From the NCBI GenBank assembly GCA_963770045.1, contig CAVYOD010000029.1:124001-188000 (forward strand): 64,000 bases of DNA. The letters run 5' to 3'. A model generated the notes under the pieces. It was not told the origin of the DNA, did no database searches, and worked only from the letters and a program-made list of their open reading frames with translations. Source of the DNA: CAVYOD01 sp963770045. GTDB lineage: Bacteria; Acidobacteriota; Aminicenantia; Aminicenantales; CAVYOD01. Within the stretch, counting starts at the first letter, position 1. Every line of letters starts with the position of its first letter. A program made the translations under genes and the position numbers. Shown in pieces: positions 46,588-55,732 of this stretch.

Positions 46588-47661
46588 TTATTTTAGAAAC
46601 TCGACAAGCTTGTCCCGATTGGGAAAAAGCGCGGGAGTGCCGCCGGTATGGAAGAAGACGATCTTGTCCTTCTTTGAGAAATAGCCTTTCTTGACCAGGT
46701 CGATCAGTCCGACCATGGCCTTGCCCGTGTAGACCGGATCGAGCACAATCCCCTCTTTCTGAAAGACCAGGCGCACAGCCTCGGCAACCGGCTTGTTGAC
46801 GATCCCATAACCATCCTGGAGATATTCATCCATGACCCGGATATCCTCATTCCCGATGGGGAGTTTAAGACGGAGCGCCTTGACCGTCCCTCGGGCGATC
46901 GCGAGGACCTCCCGGCCGAAGCTTTCCTTATCGTCAGAGACGCTGATCCCGATAACCCGGCAATCCTCTTTCAGTGCCTTGGCTCCTACCAACAGCCCTG
47001 CCTGGGTCCCACCCGAGCCAGAGCTATGAATGACATGGGTCACGTCGACGCCCAGCGCGCTGGCTTGTTCCAGCATCTCGGCAAAGGCAGCGACATAGCT
47101 GATCGCGCCCAGGGGCAATTTCATATCTCCTCCGGGGCTTGATCCCCCCAGAGGCGCGACATAGGCCTTGTGGCCCCACTCCTTGACCTCGTTGACGACT
47201 TCTTCCACGATTTCCGCCGCATACTCGGCCGAAACCACTTTCCCCTTCTCCGCTTCCCTTATCCGGATGTCCGCTCCCAGAATAAAATCTAGAAGCAGGT
47301 TCCCGTCGAGACCGGGTCCGAGGTCATAGGATTTGAACAAAATCAGGATCGGCCTCAGCCCGAACCGGCGCGCGGCGGCGGCAGTCTGCATGCACCAATT
47401 CGACTGTAAACTGGCCCAGGTAACGATGACCTCGGCCTTTTTGTTGAGGGCGTCCTGGATGATGTATTCGAGCTTACGGGACTTGTTGCCACCGAAGGCC
47501 AGGCCCGTCAGGTCGTCCCGCTTGATGTAGATCTCGGGCCCTCCCAGCTCCGCGGTCAGGTTTTCCAGTTTATTGAACGGCGTCGGCAGGTGAATGAACG
47601 CCTTTTTGGGAAATTCCGCAACCCGTTTTTTGATTTCCTTGATCGAACAAACGGACATCAT
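46588..47661 (-). CDS. D-cysteine desulfhydrase / ACC deaminase family PLP enzyme
   Basis: 357 residues from ATG 47661, chosen because GGAGGG lies just before it (next Met at 47658). PLP Lys in GGNKSRKLEYIIQDA (K60 counting from the first Met). SLQSNWCMQTAAAARRFG fits the ACC-deaminase/D-cysteine desulfhydrase family. Family members cleave D-cysteine or 1-aminocyclopropane carboxylate to oxoacid and ammonia. Placed beside another PLP fold-type II gene on the same strand, it may be co-transcribed with the dehydratase. Confidence 0.83.
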   Translation of the reverse strand: MMSVCSIKEIKKRVAEFPKKAFIHLPTPFNKLENLTAELGGPEIYIKRDDLTGLAFGGNKSRKLEYIIQDALNKKAEVIVTWASLQSNWCMQTAAAARRFGLRPILILFKSYDLGPGLDGNLLLDFILGADIRIREAEKGKVVSAEYAAEIVEEVVNEVKEWGHKAYVAPLGGSSPGGDMKLPLGAISYVAAFAEMLEQASALGVDVTHVIHSSGSGGTQAGLLVGAKALKEDCRVIGISVSDDKESFGREVLAIARGTVKALRLKLPIGNEDIRVMDEYLQDGYGIVNKPVAEAVRLVFQKEGIVLDPVYTGKAMVGLIDLVKKGYFSKKDKIVFFHTGGTPALFPNRDKLVEFLK

Positions 47662-47673
47662 TCCCTCCACGGC

Positions 47674-47706
47674 TAAGGTATCAAAAAACAGGACCCAAAT
47701 CAAAAA
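47674..47706. repeat. dispersed intergenic repeat (AAGGTATCAAAAAA type)
   Basis: TAAGGTATCAAAAAA is shared with 40598-40612, followed by CAGGACCCAAATCAAAAAG. This placement in the gap between nagZ and the D-cysteine desulfhydrase-like gene resembles short remnants of a mobile intergenic repeat. No ORF. Confidence 0.4.
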
Positions 47707-47727
47707 GAATAGGGCTTTCAGCCTTTT

Positions 47728-49470
47728 TTATTTTTTGGGCAGGATAATTCCGTGCCCGAAAGGATACAATCCGGGGAGAGAAACAGGCAGCCTCCCTCGC
47801 ATGTCGATCTCGCCGAAAATGGCCTTGGCTGCGATGTCCTGGGTCTGGGGGGTATTGCGGTAGAGGCAGATATAGGCAGCGACCTCGGGGAAGTTCCTCA
47901 AAAAATATGGGCTGCCGAAGGAAATGACAACGACGGGCTTCGGTCCCTCGGCGAATTGTTTGATCAGGCGGACGTGATGCAGGTCCAGGTCGACGCTCCC
48001 TTTGCTTGCGCGCAAGGTCGAGAACAGGGCAAAGACGATGGCCTCCGAGCCCATGGTCCTCCCGGCAGCATCCTCGAGCGACTCCTTTCCGGTGTCGGCA
48101 TCTGCGTAGGAGACCTGGGCCTCGGGACATCGCTTTTTGACCGCTTCGACAAAAGCACGCCCGGCAAAATAATCACCCGAGTCGCTGCTCAAGGAGAATA
48201 CGGCAATTTTGCTTCCCGGCCGGAGAGGGACCGCATTTCCTTCGTTTTGGACCAGGGTGGCCGCGCTCTCAAAGGCCGAGTATGCTTGGGCGAGACTCGC
48301 CTTGGTTGACACTATCGTCGTTAGGGCCTCTTCGTCGACAAGCTTGCGGCGATGGAGCCCCAGTCGGGCCTTTGCTTCGAGGATCCTTTTGACCGAATCG
48401 TTGATTCTGGACGGCGGGATCTTTCCCGACCTCGCTGCCTCGACCAGGAACTGGACGACCCGGGCAGGGTCGGGAGGAAGAAGGACAATGTCCACCCCGG
48501 CCAGGATGGACTTGAGGGCGGCCTCTTCCGATGAATAAGCATTGGTGATGCCCCCCATACGCATGGCGTCCGTGACCAGCAGGCCCTTGAATCCGAGCTC
48601 CTTTCGGAGCAGGTCCGTCATAATCGGAAAGGACAGCGTGGCCGGAAGGTTCGGGGTCGGGTCAAGCGCCGGCACATAGAGGTGCGCGGTCATGACCGCC
48701 TGCACTCCGGCCTCGATCGCCCGTTTGAAGGTCAGAAGTTCCACCTGGTCGAGCCGGCTTCGCTCGGCCTGGATGGTGGGAAGGAGAGTGTGTGAATCCT
48801 CGGAGGTGTCTCCGTGGCCGGGAAAATGTTTGGCCGTCGCGATCAGGCCGTTCTCCTGACACCCCCGGATGAAGGAGATCGCCAGCCGGCTGACCATCTC
48901 CGGGTCCTCGCCGATGGAGCGGGTGTTGATGATCGGATTGTCCGGGTTGATATTGACGTCGACCACAGGGGCATAGGTCATATGAACCCCCATGGCCCTT
49001 GCTTCGACCGCCGTCGTTTTGCCCATTTGGTAGGCCAGCTCGTCGGAATCGGCGGCCCCGATGGCCATGAGAGGCGGGAACAAGGTGGCCCCGGAGACCT
49101 GGTTTCCGAGCCCTCTCTCGAGGTCCGAGCTGATGAGAAGTGGTATTCTGGCCAAGCTCTGCAAGCTGTTCGTCAGATGGGCGGTTTCATAAGCAGTTCC
49201 GCCGAAAAGGATGAGCCCTCCGATCTTATAGTTGACGATGAGAGAGCGAAGCTCCGCCAGGTCATCACTGTCTCGATTATAAAAATTGCCCGAGAACTGC
49301 CAGGCGACCATCTGGCCGATTTTCTCCTCGAGGGTCATCTTTTTGAGCGTTCTGGCAACCCATTCATCCTGGGATCGGTCAGATGCCGGATTCAGGCTGT
49401 AGGCCTCGAGTCCAAAGCCGAAAGAAAGGGCCAGCGAAAGGACGGCGATAACGCTTTTTGGGTTTATCAT
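47728..49470 (-). CDS. nagZ: GH3 beta-N-acetylhexosaminidase, NagZ-like
   Basis: 580 residues. An N-terminal signal segment (VIAVLSLALSFGFGLEAYS) indicates export, unlike cytosolic NagZ of enteric bacteria. It has the GH3 signature KHFPGHGDTSEDSHTLLP with the catalytic His/Asp dyad of NagZ-type enzymes, the early DLERGLGNQVSGAT loop and the nucleophile Asp segment LLVTDAMRMGG. A C-terminal GH3-like second domain follows. It cleaves GlcNAc from muropeptides or chitin oligomers. The ribosome site AAAAGGAG is 13 bases before the ATG. Confidence 0.87.
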   Translation of the reverse strand: MINPKSVIAVLSLALSFGFGLEAYSLNPASDRSQDEWVARTLKKMTLEEKIGQMVAWQFSGNFYNRDSDDLAELRSLIVNYKIGGLILFGGTAYETAHLTNSLQSLARIPLLISSDLERGLGNQVSGATLFPPLMAIGAADSDELAYQMGKTTAVEARAMGVHMTYAPVVDVNINPDNPIINTRSIGEDPEMVSRLAISFIRGCQENGLIATAKHFPGHGDTSEDSHTLLPTIQAERSRLDQVELLTFKRAIEAGVQAVMTAHLYVPALDPTPNLPATLSFPIMTDLLRKELGFKGLLVTDAMRMGGITNAYSSEEAALKSILAGVDIVLLPPDPARVVQFLVEAARSGKIPPSRINDSVKRILEAKARLGLHRRKLVDEEALTTIVSTKASLAQAYSAFESAATLVQNEGNAVPLRPGSKIAVFSLSSDSGDYFAGRAFVEAVKKRCPEAQVSYADADTGKESLEDAAGRTMGSEAIVFALFSTLRASKGSVDLDLHHVRLIKQFAEGPKPVVVISFGSPYFLRNFPEVAAYICLYRNTPQTQDIAAKAIFGEIDMRGRLPVSLPGLYPFGHGIILPKK

Positions 49471-49528
49471 CGAACGAACAAAACTCCTTTTACTCTATGC
49501 GTGGCCCCCTAAGGTCAGCTCACGGCAT

Positions 49529-50065
49529 TTATTTATCATAATTGACCAGAGAGAAAACGTCGACCTCCGGATGGGCCTTTTTGATGTTTTCGGTGCCTTT
49601 GAGGAAACTGAGTTCCACGACGGCGCCGAACCCTACAACTTTGCCTCTGAGCTTTTTGACGAGGTCGATCGCGCTGATGGAAGAAGAGCCCGTGGCGATG
49701 AGGTCATCGATGATCAGGACCCGCTGCCCGGGTTTGACCGCGTCCTCGTGCATCTCGAAATGTTCGACGGCGTATTCGTTGGGAGCGCGGACGCTCACGG
49801 TTTTTCGAGGCAGCTTTCCGATCTTGCGAATGACGGTCATCCCCAGCCTCAGCTCCCGAGCCAGGGCGGCGGCGAAAACAAAGCCACGGGACTCGATGCC
49901 GACAATGATCTCAGGATTCTTCTTTTTTGCCCAGGCCGCGAGTGCGTCGATGACATAATTGAAAGAGACTGCGTCCTGGACAAGCGGGGTGATGTCCTTA
50001 AACCCTACGCCCGGTTTGGGGAAATCTTTGACCTCCCAGATTTTTTCTTTGAGATCGACCTTCAT
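49529..50065 (-). CDS. apt: adenine phosphoribosyltransferase
   Basis: 178 residues from ATG 50065, preceded by GGAAGAAAGG; the frame extends to 50098 without need. The PRPP-binding motif VLIIDDLIATGSS and the N-terminal FPKPGVGFKDITPL are the family hallmarks. It salvages adenine to AMP. Single gene between nagZ and thiE. Confidence 0.95.
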   Translation of the reverse strand: MKVDLKEKIWEVKDFPKPGVGFKDITPLVQDAVSFNYVIDALAAWAKKKNPEIIVGIESRGFVFAAALARELRLGMTVIRKIGKLPRKTVSVRAPNEYAVEHFEMHEDAVKPGQRVLIIDDLIATGSSSISAIDLVKKLRGKVVGFGAVVELSFLKGTENIKKAHPEVDVFSLVNYDK

Positions 50066-50136
50066 CCTTTCTTCCTTTCCGATCCGAGTTGTCCTCATTT
50101 AAGAGCAAAAAGCAAACGTTGTCAAATGATAGCGAC

Positions 50137-50162
50137 TCGTACCCCGTACCTCGTGCCCCGTA
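50137..50162. repeat. short CGTACCCCGT-type intergenic repeat
   Basis: Consecutive CGTACCCCGTACCTCGTGCCCC units; the same word family occurs at 40636-40660 and on the opposite strand at 53419-53448. In the 278-base apt/thiE gap there is otherwise no gene; an apparent upstream extension of thiE to 50194 is not supported by a ribosome site. Confidence 0.4.
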
Positions 50163-50343
50163 GCCTCGAATGGCAGGTGAGCCATGAGCACATTTGATAA
50201 GCATAGATGAGTGGATTGACAAGGCAAAGAATTCTTCGTCTGAAGAAGACGTTGCACGGTGTACGGAGGCGTGGTGTACGAACGTAGAGATTCCGAGATT
50301 CGGCCTGGACGAAACAAATCCAAATCTGCTAAACTGGCTGACG

Positions 50344-50976
50344 ATGTCAACAAGCTCCCCTATCGATTGGACTCTTTGCCTTATCGCCGACTCGGACGCG
50401 ATTGGACCAAGAAATATCTCGGATGTCATAGAGCAGGCCGTTGCCGGGGGAGTCACTCTGGTTCAGCTGCGGGCCAAAGCCTGGAGCGCGCGGGAGTTCG
50501 TGGAGACTGGCAAGGTGGTTTCCAGGCTCTTAAAAAAAAGGAAAATTCCTCTGATCATCAACGACCGGCTCGACGTCGCCTTAGCCTGCCAAGCCCCGGG
50601 GGTGCACATCGGACAGGAGGACATTCCCCTGACCGATGTCAGAAGAATCATGGGTGCGGAAGGGATCATCGGGGTATCTGTTTCGACCGAGCAGGAAGCT
50701 CGGGATGCCGAAAAAAATGGTGCGAGCTACGTCGGCGCTGGTCCCGTTTTCGCTACTCTATCCAAAGACACCCCAATTCCGGCACTGGGGCCGAAGGGGC
50801 TTCTGGAAATCAGAAGAGCCGTCAAAATTCCCGTCCTGGCGGTGGGCGGAATCAATGCCCAAAACGCTGCCGCTGTCATGGAAACCGGGGTCGCCGGGGT
50901 TGCCGTCATCTCGGCCCTGCTGGGCCGGTCAGATGTAAGACAGGCCGCCTGGGAATTGAGACAGGCAATCGTTTAG
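50344..50976 (+). CDS. thiE: thiamine phosphate synthase
   Basis: 210 residues from ATG 50344, the start that gives the usual length and N-terminus (WTLCLIADSD). The TIM-barrel family pattern includes GVTLVQLRAK, the LIINDRLDVAL and GVHIGQEDIP loops, IGVSVSTEQEA, YVGAGPVFAT and the phosphate-binding VLAVGGINAQNA. It joins HMP-PP and thiazole phosphate to thiamine phosphate. TPP is the cofactor of the PorB subunit encoded elsewhere in the window. Convergent with tsaE. Confidence 0.92.
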   Translation: MSTSSPIDWTLCLIADSDAIGPRNISDVIEQAVAGGVTLVQLRAKAWSAREFVETGKVVSRLLKKRKIPLIINDRLDVALACQAPGVHIGQEDIPLTDVRRIMGAEGIIGVSVSTEQEARDAEKNGASYVGAGPVFATLSKDTPIPALGPKGLLEIRRAVKIPVLAVGGINAQNAAAVMETGVAGVAVISALLGRSDVRQAAWELRQAIV

Positions 50977-50986
50977 GGTCCGAAGA

Positions 50987-51427
50987 TCAAAAGCTGATCT
51001 GGATTTTCCGCTCGTCCTCTATCCCGATTTCGATGCAGACCCGGATGCCCTCCAACGGGAAGCCCAACTTTTCAGCCCACTCGACGATGACCACCCCTTC
51101 ATCCAGGAAGTCCTCCAACCCAAGGTCTGCGATTTCGCTCCCATCCTGGAGGCGAAAGAGATCGATATGAAAAATCGGGCATTTGCCCTGATACACGTTG
51201 ACCAATGTGTAGGATGGACTGCAGACCTGGGTGTGGTCCTGGCAACCCAGCCCCGCCGCGATCCCCTTGGCAAAGATCGTTTTCCCGGCACCCAGCTCAC
51301 CGGTTAAGAGGACAACTTCTTTGCCTTTGAATCCGCGAGCCAGTTCCGCGGCCAGGCGAAACGTTTCCGCCTCAGAATGGGTCGTCTTCTGCTCGACCCG
51401 GCGTCTTGGTGCCGTCCCGGGGTTCAT
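50987..51427 (-). CDS. tsaE: tRNA threonylcarbamoyladenosine biosynthesis ATPase TsaE
   Basis: 146 residues with Walker A GELGAGKT (VLLTGELGAGKTIFAKGIA) and the late W in VIVEWAEKLG, both TsaE marks. It drives cycles of the TsaBDE complex in t6A formation. Start overlaps the nnr stop by 4 bases, so the two genes are coupled, an arrangement common in many bacteria. Confidence 0.95.
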   Translation of the reverse strand: MNPGTAPRRRVEQKTTHSEAETFRLAAELARGFKGKEVVLLTGELGAGKTIFAKGIAAGLGCQDHTQVCSPSYTLVNVYQGKCPIFHIDLFRLQDGSEIADLGLEDFLDEGVVIVEWAEKLGFPLEGIRVCIEIGIEDERKIQISF

Positions 51428-52977
51428 CTCTCTCCCATCTCTTTGAGCGCCCGGGGAAGAGCATTGATGATGTTTCCGGCCGTGATGAATTTCTCTCCCA
51501 ATTGCGCGGCGGCGAGGTCGCCGGCCAGGCCATGAACATAGACGGCGGCCAGGATTGCGCCCGGGAGATCTTTTTCCTGGATGATCTCCGAGGCGATCAT
51601 ACCGCTCAGGACGTCACCCGAGCCGGCCGTGGCCATGCCGGGGTTCCCCGTGGGGTTGATAAAGACGTGCCCGTCCGGGGTCGCGATGAGCGTGCGGTAC
51701 CCTTTGAGGACCAGGAAGACGCCGTGTTTTTTTGAAAAAGCCGGGGCGAGCTCGAGCCTCTGGTCGAGGACCTCCTCGATCGAGACGCGGAGCAGCCGGG
51801 CGAATTCTCCGGGATGCGGCGTGAGGATGGCCGGCCCAGAAAGAAAACGGAGAAGGTCGGGCTTCGCGGACAGGTTGTTCAGCCCGTCGGCGTCGATCAC
51901 GACCGGGATTTTGATCCGAGGAATGAGCTTGAGCAAAAATTGCACCGTCGAGGGATGGGTGGAGATCCCCGGGCCGATCATCAGGGCGTCCTTGTCTTTC
52001 AGGAGGTCAAGGACGCGGGGCAGCGCTTCTTCCGAGATCGTTTTTTCCGGAGTCTCGGCGAGCGGCTCGGTCATCAACTCGGGCATAGAGCGGGCAACGA
52101 TGGGCAGGCAGCTCGCGGGCGTGCCCACGGTCACGAGCCCGGCGCCCATCTTCAAGGCAGATTTTCCGGCCATGGCCGCGGCCCCGGTCTTGCCCAAAGA
52201 GCCCGAGATGATGAGGAGATGACCGTAGCTTCCCTTATGGCTGTCGCGCTTTCTTTTGCGAAAATAAGGCCGGAGAGTTTCTTTTTCGATAAGCTCGAGC
52301 TTCAAACGTTCATCCGCGAAAAGGGAGCGCGGAATGCTGATGTCGGCGATCACGAGCTCGCCCACGCACTCCTCGGCGGGCGGGAAGACGTGCGCCACCT
52401 TGGGTGCCGCCAAAGCGACCGTCAGATCCGCTTTGACACACGGGCCTATCAGCCGGAAAGTATCGGAAGAAAGCCCAGAGGGGATATCGATCGAGACCTT
52501 GAATGCCTTTGCTGCGTTGATATCGTTGATCGCGGCCGCATAAAGACCCTCGGCGGCCTGGACCAGGCCCGTCCCGAAAATAGCGTCGATAATAACGGTG
52601 GCTTTTGACAGTCTGGTCCTGCCTCCCCGCCATTCCCTCGCCGACCTGATCTCCTTTATCTTGATTCCGATTCTTTCTGCTACGTGGAGGTTCAGGGCGG
52701 CGTCTCCCCTGACGTCTTCTTTAGAGGACAGGAGCAGAACCTCAGGCGCACAACCCAGGTTAAAGAGATGGCGAGCTACGACCAGCCCGTCTCCGCCGTT
52801 ATTCCCCTTCCCTGCGACGACGATGATCTTTTCCTGATCGAGGGCGGACAACCTGGTCTGCATAGCCTTGACGATCTGAAGGCCGGCATTTTCCATCAAC
52901 ACGGGCCCCGGAATCCCGATTTCTTCGATCGTCTTCCTGTCAATTTCTTTCATCTGGCTCGAGGTCAGGACTTTCAT
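51424..52977 (-). CDS. nnr: bifunctional NAD(P)H-hydrate repair enzyme (epimerase plus ADP-dependent dehydratase)
   Basis: 517 residues. The N-terminal epimerase domain (MKEIDRKTIEEIGIPGPVLMENAG... VVAGKGNNGGDGLVVARHL) is followed by a C-terminal dehydratase domain of the ribokinase-like fold (LLIISGSLGKTGAAAMAGKSAL... LTPHPGEFARLL... TAGSGDVLSGMIA, the last with the catalytic Asp). The pair repairs hydrated NADH/NADPH. Intact, normal length. Confidence 0.95.
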   Translation of the reverse strand: MKVLTSSQMKEIDRKTIEEIGIPGPVLMENAGLQIVKAMQTRLSALDQEKIIVVAGKGNNGGDGLVVARHLFNLGCAPEVLLLSSKEDVRGDAALNLHVAERIGIKIKEIRSAREWRGGRTRLSKATVIIDAIFGTGLVQAAEGLYAAAINDINAAKAFKVSIDIPSGLSSDTFRLIGPCVKADLTVALAAPKVAHVFPPAEECVGELVIADISIPRSLFADERLKLELIEKETLRPYFRKRKRDSHKGSYGHLLIISGSLGKTGAAAMAGKSALKMGAGLVTVGTPASCLPIVARSMPELMTEPLAETPEKTISEEALPRVLDLLKDKDALMIGPGISTHPSTVQFLLKLIPRIKIPVVIDADGLNNLSAKPDLLRFLSGPAILTPHPGEFARLLRVSIEEVLDQRLELAPAFSKKHGVFLVLKGYRTLIATPDGHVFINPTGNPGMATAGSGDVLSGMIASEIIQEKDLPGAILAAVYVHGLAGDLAAAQLGEKFITAGNIINALPRALKEMGER

Positions 52978-53148
52978 TGACGCACCTCACACATTCTGTT
53001 CCTGGCTAAAAGCTCACAGCTCATCGTCAGAATGTGAGACATGCATAATCAGGCTATCGATCATTAATGGCCCTATTTTTGAGGAATTTTAACACAAAAA
53101 CAGCAAATCGTTAACTTAATCCGTGAAACGTAAACCGGGAAGTGGGCC

Positions 53149-53218
53149 ACTTTGCCCCCCGCTCGGATCGGCGGCCTGAGAGTCCCGTCTTTCTCGGCTC
53201 TTTCGGGCCAAGGCTCTA
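53149..53218. repeat. hairpin-forming dispersed repeat, copy 2
   Basis: Matches 42682-42752 over about 70 bases at an estimated 85-90% identity. The hairpin core is 53173-53209 (GGCCTGAGAGTCC with GGCTCTTTCGGGCC), where several changes relative to copy 1 are compatible with G-U pairs. Confidence 0.6.
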
Positions 53219-53418
53219 ACACAACCACGCTCGAAAAAGATGGGGCCCCGCGACGGCGCTCCCCCGTTCGTGCTCGCAAAAAATCTTTCCTCTTGTATTC
53301 CCAGATTTTTTGCTGCGGGCGGGGGGCCCCCACGCCTGCTCCCCATCCTCTATGAGACTGATCTGGGACGGGGAACGGGAAACGGAAGACGAGAAGCTCT
53401 TATTTCCGGATGCCTTAA

Positions 53419-53448
53419 CGGGGAACGGAGCACGGGTACGGGGTACGT
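53419..53448. repeat. CGTACCCCGT-type repeat, inverse orientation
   Basis: GGGGAACGGAGCACGGGTACGGGGTACG is the reverse complement of the word family at 50137-50162 and 40636-40660; a further related string is at about 53365-53390. Confidence 0.35.
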
Positions 53449-53459
53449 TTGTCACTTCC

Positions 53460-53488
53460 TTGAAGAAAAGCGCGATTTGTGTTAGGTT
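53460..53488 (+). promoter_or_regulatory. putative promoter of the gap-pgk-tpiA-secG operon
   Basis: TTGAAG at 53460-53465 and TAGGTT at 53483-53488, 17 bp apart, about 40 bp before the gap start. Ribosome site GGAGGTG lies just before the ATG. Reading is by consensus only. Confidence 0.4.
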
Positions 53489-53528
53489 TATTTACATCCC
53501 TAATCGCAAAAAGAGCGGAGGTGTTTAG

Positions 53529-54530
53529 ATGAGCATCAAGATAGGTATTAACGGATTTGGCCGGATCGGCCGGAACCTTCTTCGGGCCTCCTATCAAGAT
53601 CCGGAATTGGAGTTCGTCGCCGTCAATGACATCACCGACGCCAAAACCCTGGCCCATCTTCTCAAATACGACTCAGTCCTGGGCGTCTTTAAGGGTGACG
53701 TCAAAGCCGTCGAAGACGCCATCATTGTGAGCGGAAAGAAAATCAAAGTGCTGGCCGAGAAGGAAGTCGCCAACCTGCCCTGGAAAAACCTGGGTGTGAG
53801 CGTGGTCATTGAATCCACCGGCAAATGGACCAAGAGGCCTGATGTGATCAAACACATCGAGCAGGCCGGCGCCAAAAAAGTCATCGTCTCCGCCCCCGCC
53901 ACCGACCCGGACATCACCCTCGTGCTCGGAGTCAACGAAGGCATGTACGATCCCGCCAAGCATCATGTCCTGTCCAATGCCTCCTGCACCACCAACTGTC
54001 TGGCGCCCGTCACCAAAGTCCTCCATCAGGAATTCGGCGTCGAAAAGGCCTTTATGACGACCATCCACTCCTACACAAATGATCAAAAGATTCTGGACGC
54101 TCCCCACAAGGACCTGCGCCGGGCCCGGGCCGCCGCAGTCTCCCAGATCCCCACGACCACGGGCGCGGCCAAAGCCGTGGGTCTGGTCATGCCGGAGCTC
54201 AAGGGCAAAATCGACGGCATTGCCATCCGCGTCCCGACGCCCAATGTCTCCCTCGTCGACTTGGTGGCCGTGCTCAAAAAGAAGGCCACCGAAAAAGAGA
54301 TCAATGAGGCCTACCGGAAAGCCGCTGCCGGCAAGCTCAAGGATATCCTCGAATATACCGAGGAACCGTTGGTCTCGGTTGATTTTATGTCCAACCCCCA
54401 CTCGGCTATTGTGGACGGGTTGTCGACCAAGGTGATCGATGAGAACCTGGTCAAGGTGCTGGCCTGGTACGACAATGAATGGGGATACTCTTGCCGGCTT
54501 CGCGACCTGGTTAAGTACATCTCCAAGTGA
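53529..54530 (+). CDS. gap: glyceraldehyde-3-phosphate dehydrogenase, type I
   Basis: 333 residues, intact. NAD motif INGFGRIGRN at the start; catalytic Cys in SNASCTTNCLAP; His in TTIHSYTNDQ; and the family ending WYDNEWGYSCRLRDLV. The D/N of the NAD ribose pocket reads AVNDITD, with an Asp fitting NAD specificity. First of the operon gap-pgk-tpiA-secG, 12 bp before pgk. Confidence 0.97.
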   Translation: MSIKIGINGFGRIGRNLLRASYQDPELEFVAVNDITDAKTLAHLLKYDSVLGVFKGDVKAVEDAIIVSGKKIKVLAEKEVANLPWKNLGVSVVIESTGKWTKRPDVIKHIEQAGAKKVIVSAPATDPDITLVLGVNEGMYDPAKHHVLSNASCTTNCLAPVTKVLHQEFGVEKAFMTTIHSYTNDQKILDAPHKDLRRARAAAVSQIPTTTGAAKAVGLVMPELKGKIDGIAIRVPTPNVSLVDLVAVLKKKATEKEINEAYRKAAAGKLKDILEYTEEPLVSVDFMSNPHSAIVDGLSTKVIDENLVKVLAWYDNEWGYSCRLRDLVKYISK

Positions 54531-54542
54531 CCAGAGGCTTCT

Positions 54543-55719
54543 ATGAAGTTCATCGAAGACCTGGATTATCGAGGCAAAAGAGTTTTTCTCCGGGTGGACT
54601 TCAACGTCCCGATCAAAGAGAGCGGCGAGATTCGGGATGACACCCGGATCAGGGCGGCTCTGCCGACGATCAATTATCTGCTCTCGCACAAGGCCAAGCT
54701 CGTGGTGGCCTCCCATCTCGGCCGGCCCAAGGGCAAGTTCGATCCCAAAGCGAGTCTGGCTCCGGTCGCGAAGAGACTCGGAGAGCTGCTTGCGGCCCCG
54801 GTCGGGCTGGCGCCGGGTGTCGTTGGCGAGGACGTAGAAAGGCTCAAGGAGGGCCTCGGAGCAGGCCAGATCCTTCTCCTCGAGAACGTCCGCTTCGATC
54901 CCGGCGAGACGGCCGATGACCCTGCCTTTTCAGAGCAGCTGGCCAAGGGAATCGATTGCTACGTCAACGACGCTTTCGGATCCTGCCACCGGGCTCACGC
55001 ATCCGTGGTCGGCATCGCCCACTTCGTTCGGGAGAAGGCCGCCGGCTACCTCCTTATGAAGGAAGTCGAGTACCTGACCAAAGCGATCCATTCCCCTCTC
55101 AAGCCTTACGTGGCCATTCTCGGCGGGGTCAAAGTCTCGGACAAGATCCCGGTTCTTGAGAACCTGATCAATAAGGCAGACCAGCTTCTCATCGGTGGAG
55201 CCATGGCCTACACTTTTTTCAAAGCCCAGGGACTGGGCGTTGGAAAATCTCTGGTCGAGGATGACAAATTGGAGACCGCCCGATCCATCATGAGAAAGGC
55301 CAAGGATCGGGAGGTGGCCTTTTTCCTCCCTTGCGACCACGTTCTGGCCCGGGCCATCGACAGCGCCGAAGGGATGGAAACGGTCGACAAGTTTCCCTTT
55401 CCTTCTGATTTGATGGCCGTGGATATCGGGCCCAGGTCCATCGCGGAATATTCCCGGGTCATCGCCGGAGCCAAAACAATCTTCTGGAACGGTCCGATGG
55501 GAGTTTTCGAAGCGGATTTTTTCGCCCGGGGAACGATCAAGATCGCCCAGGCTGTGGCCGCATCCTCGGCCGATTTCGATCGTGGGCGGGGGGGATTCGG
55601 TGGCCGCCCTCTACAAAGCCGGAGTGGCCGACAAGATCAGCCACATCTCAACCGGCGGCGGCGCGAGTCTCGAATTCTTGGCCTACGAGACGCTGCCTGG
55701 GATCGAGGCCCTCAAATAA
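54543..55719 (+). CDS. pgk: phosphoglycerate kinase, one frameshift near the 3' end
   Basis: About 392 residues after correction. N-terminal RVDFNVP and substrate loop SHLGRPKG, then KVSDKI and the ATP-site WNGPMGVFE. At about 55572 one surplus base (GCCGATTTCG) turns the C-terminus into an Arg/Gly-rich run. Removing it gives SSAISIVGGGDSVAALYKAG... STGGGASLEFL... GIEALK and a TAA at 55717. A housekeeping gene with an intact downstream partner 13 bp away, so consensus error is the likeliest cause. Confidence 0.95.
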
Positions 55720-55732
55720 AGAGAGGAGCAAG

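Larger units (their letters stand above)
52978..53528. other. 551-base intergenic stretch with repeats and promoter region
   Basis: No gene or tRNA found; weak overlapping ORFs are not protein-like. It holds the hairpin repeat (53149-53218), the CGTACCCCGT-type repeat in inverse orientation (53419-53448) and the candidate gap promoter (53460-53488). Confidence 0.5.

Noticed and set aside
50259..51170. 303-residue open frame overlapping thiE and tsaE
   Set aside because: It is a shifted reading of thiE, Ser/Arg/Gly-rich with no family match.
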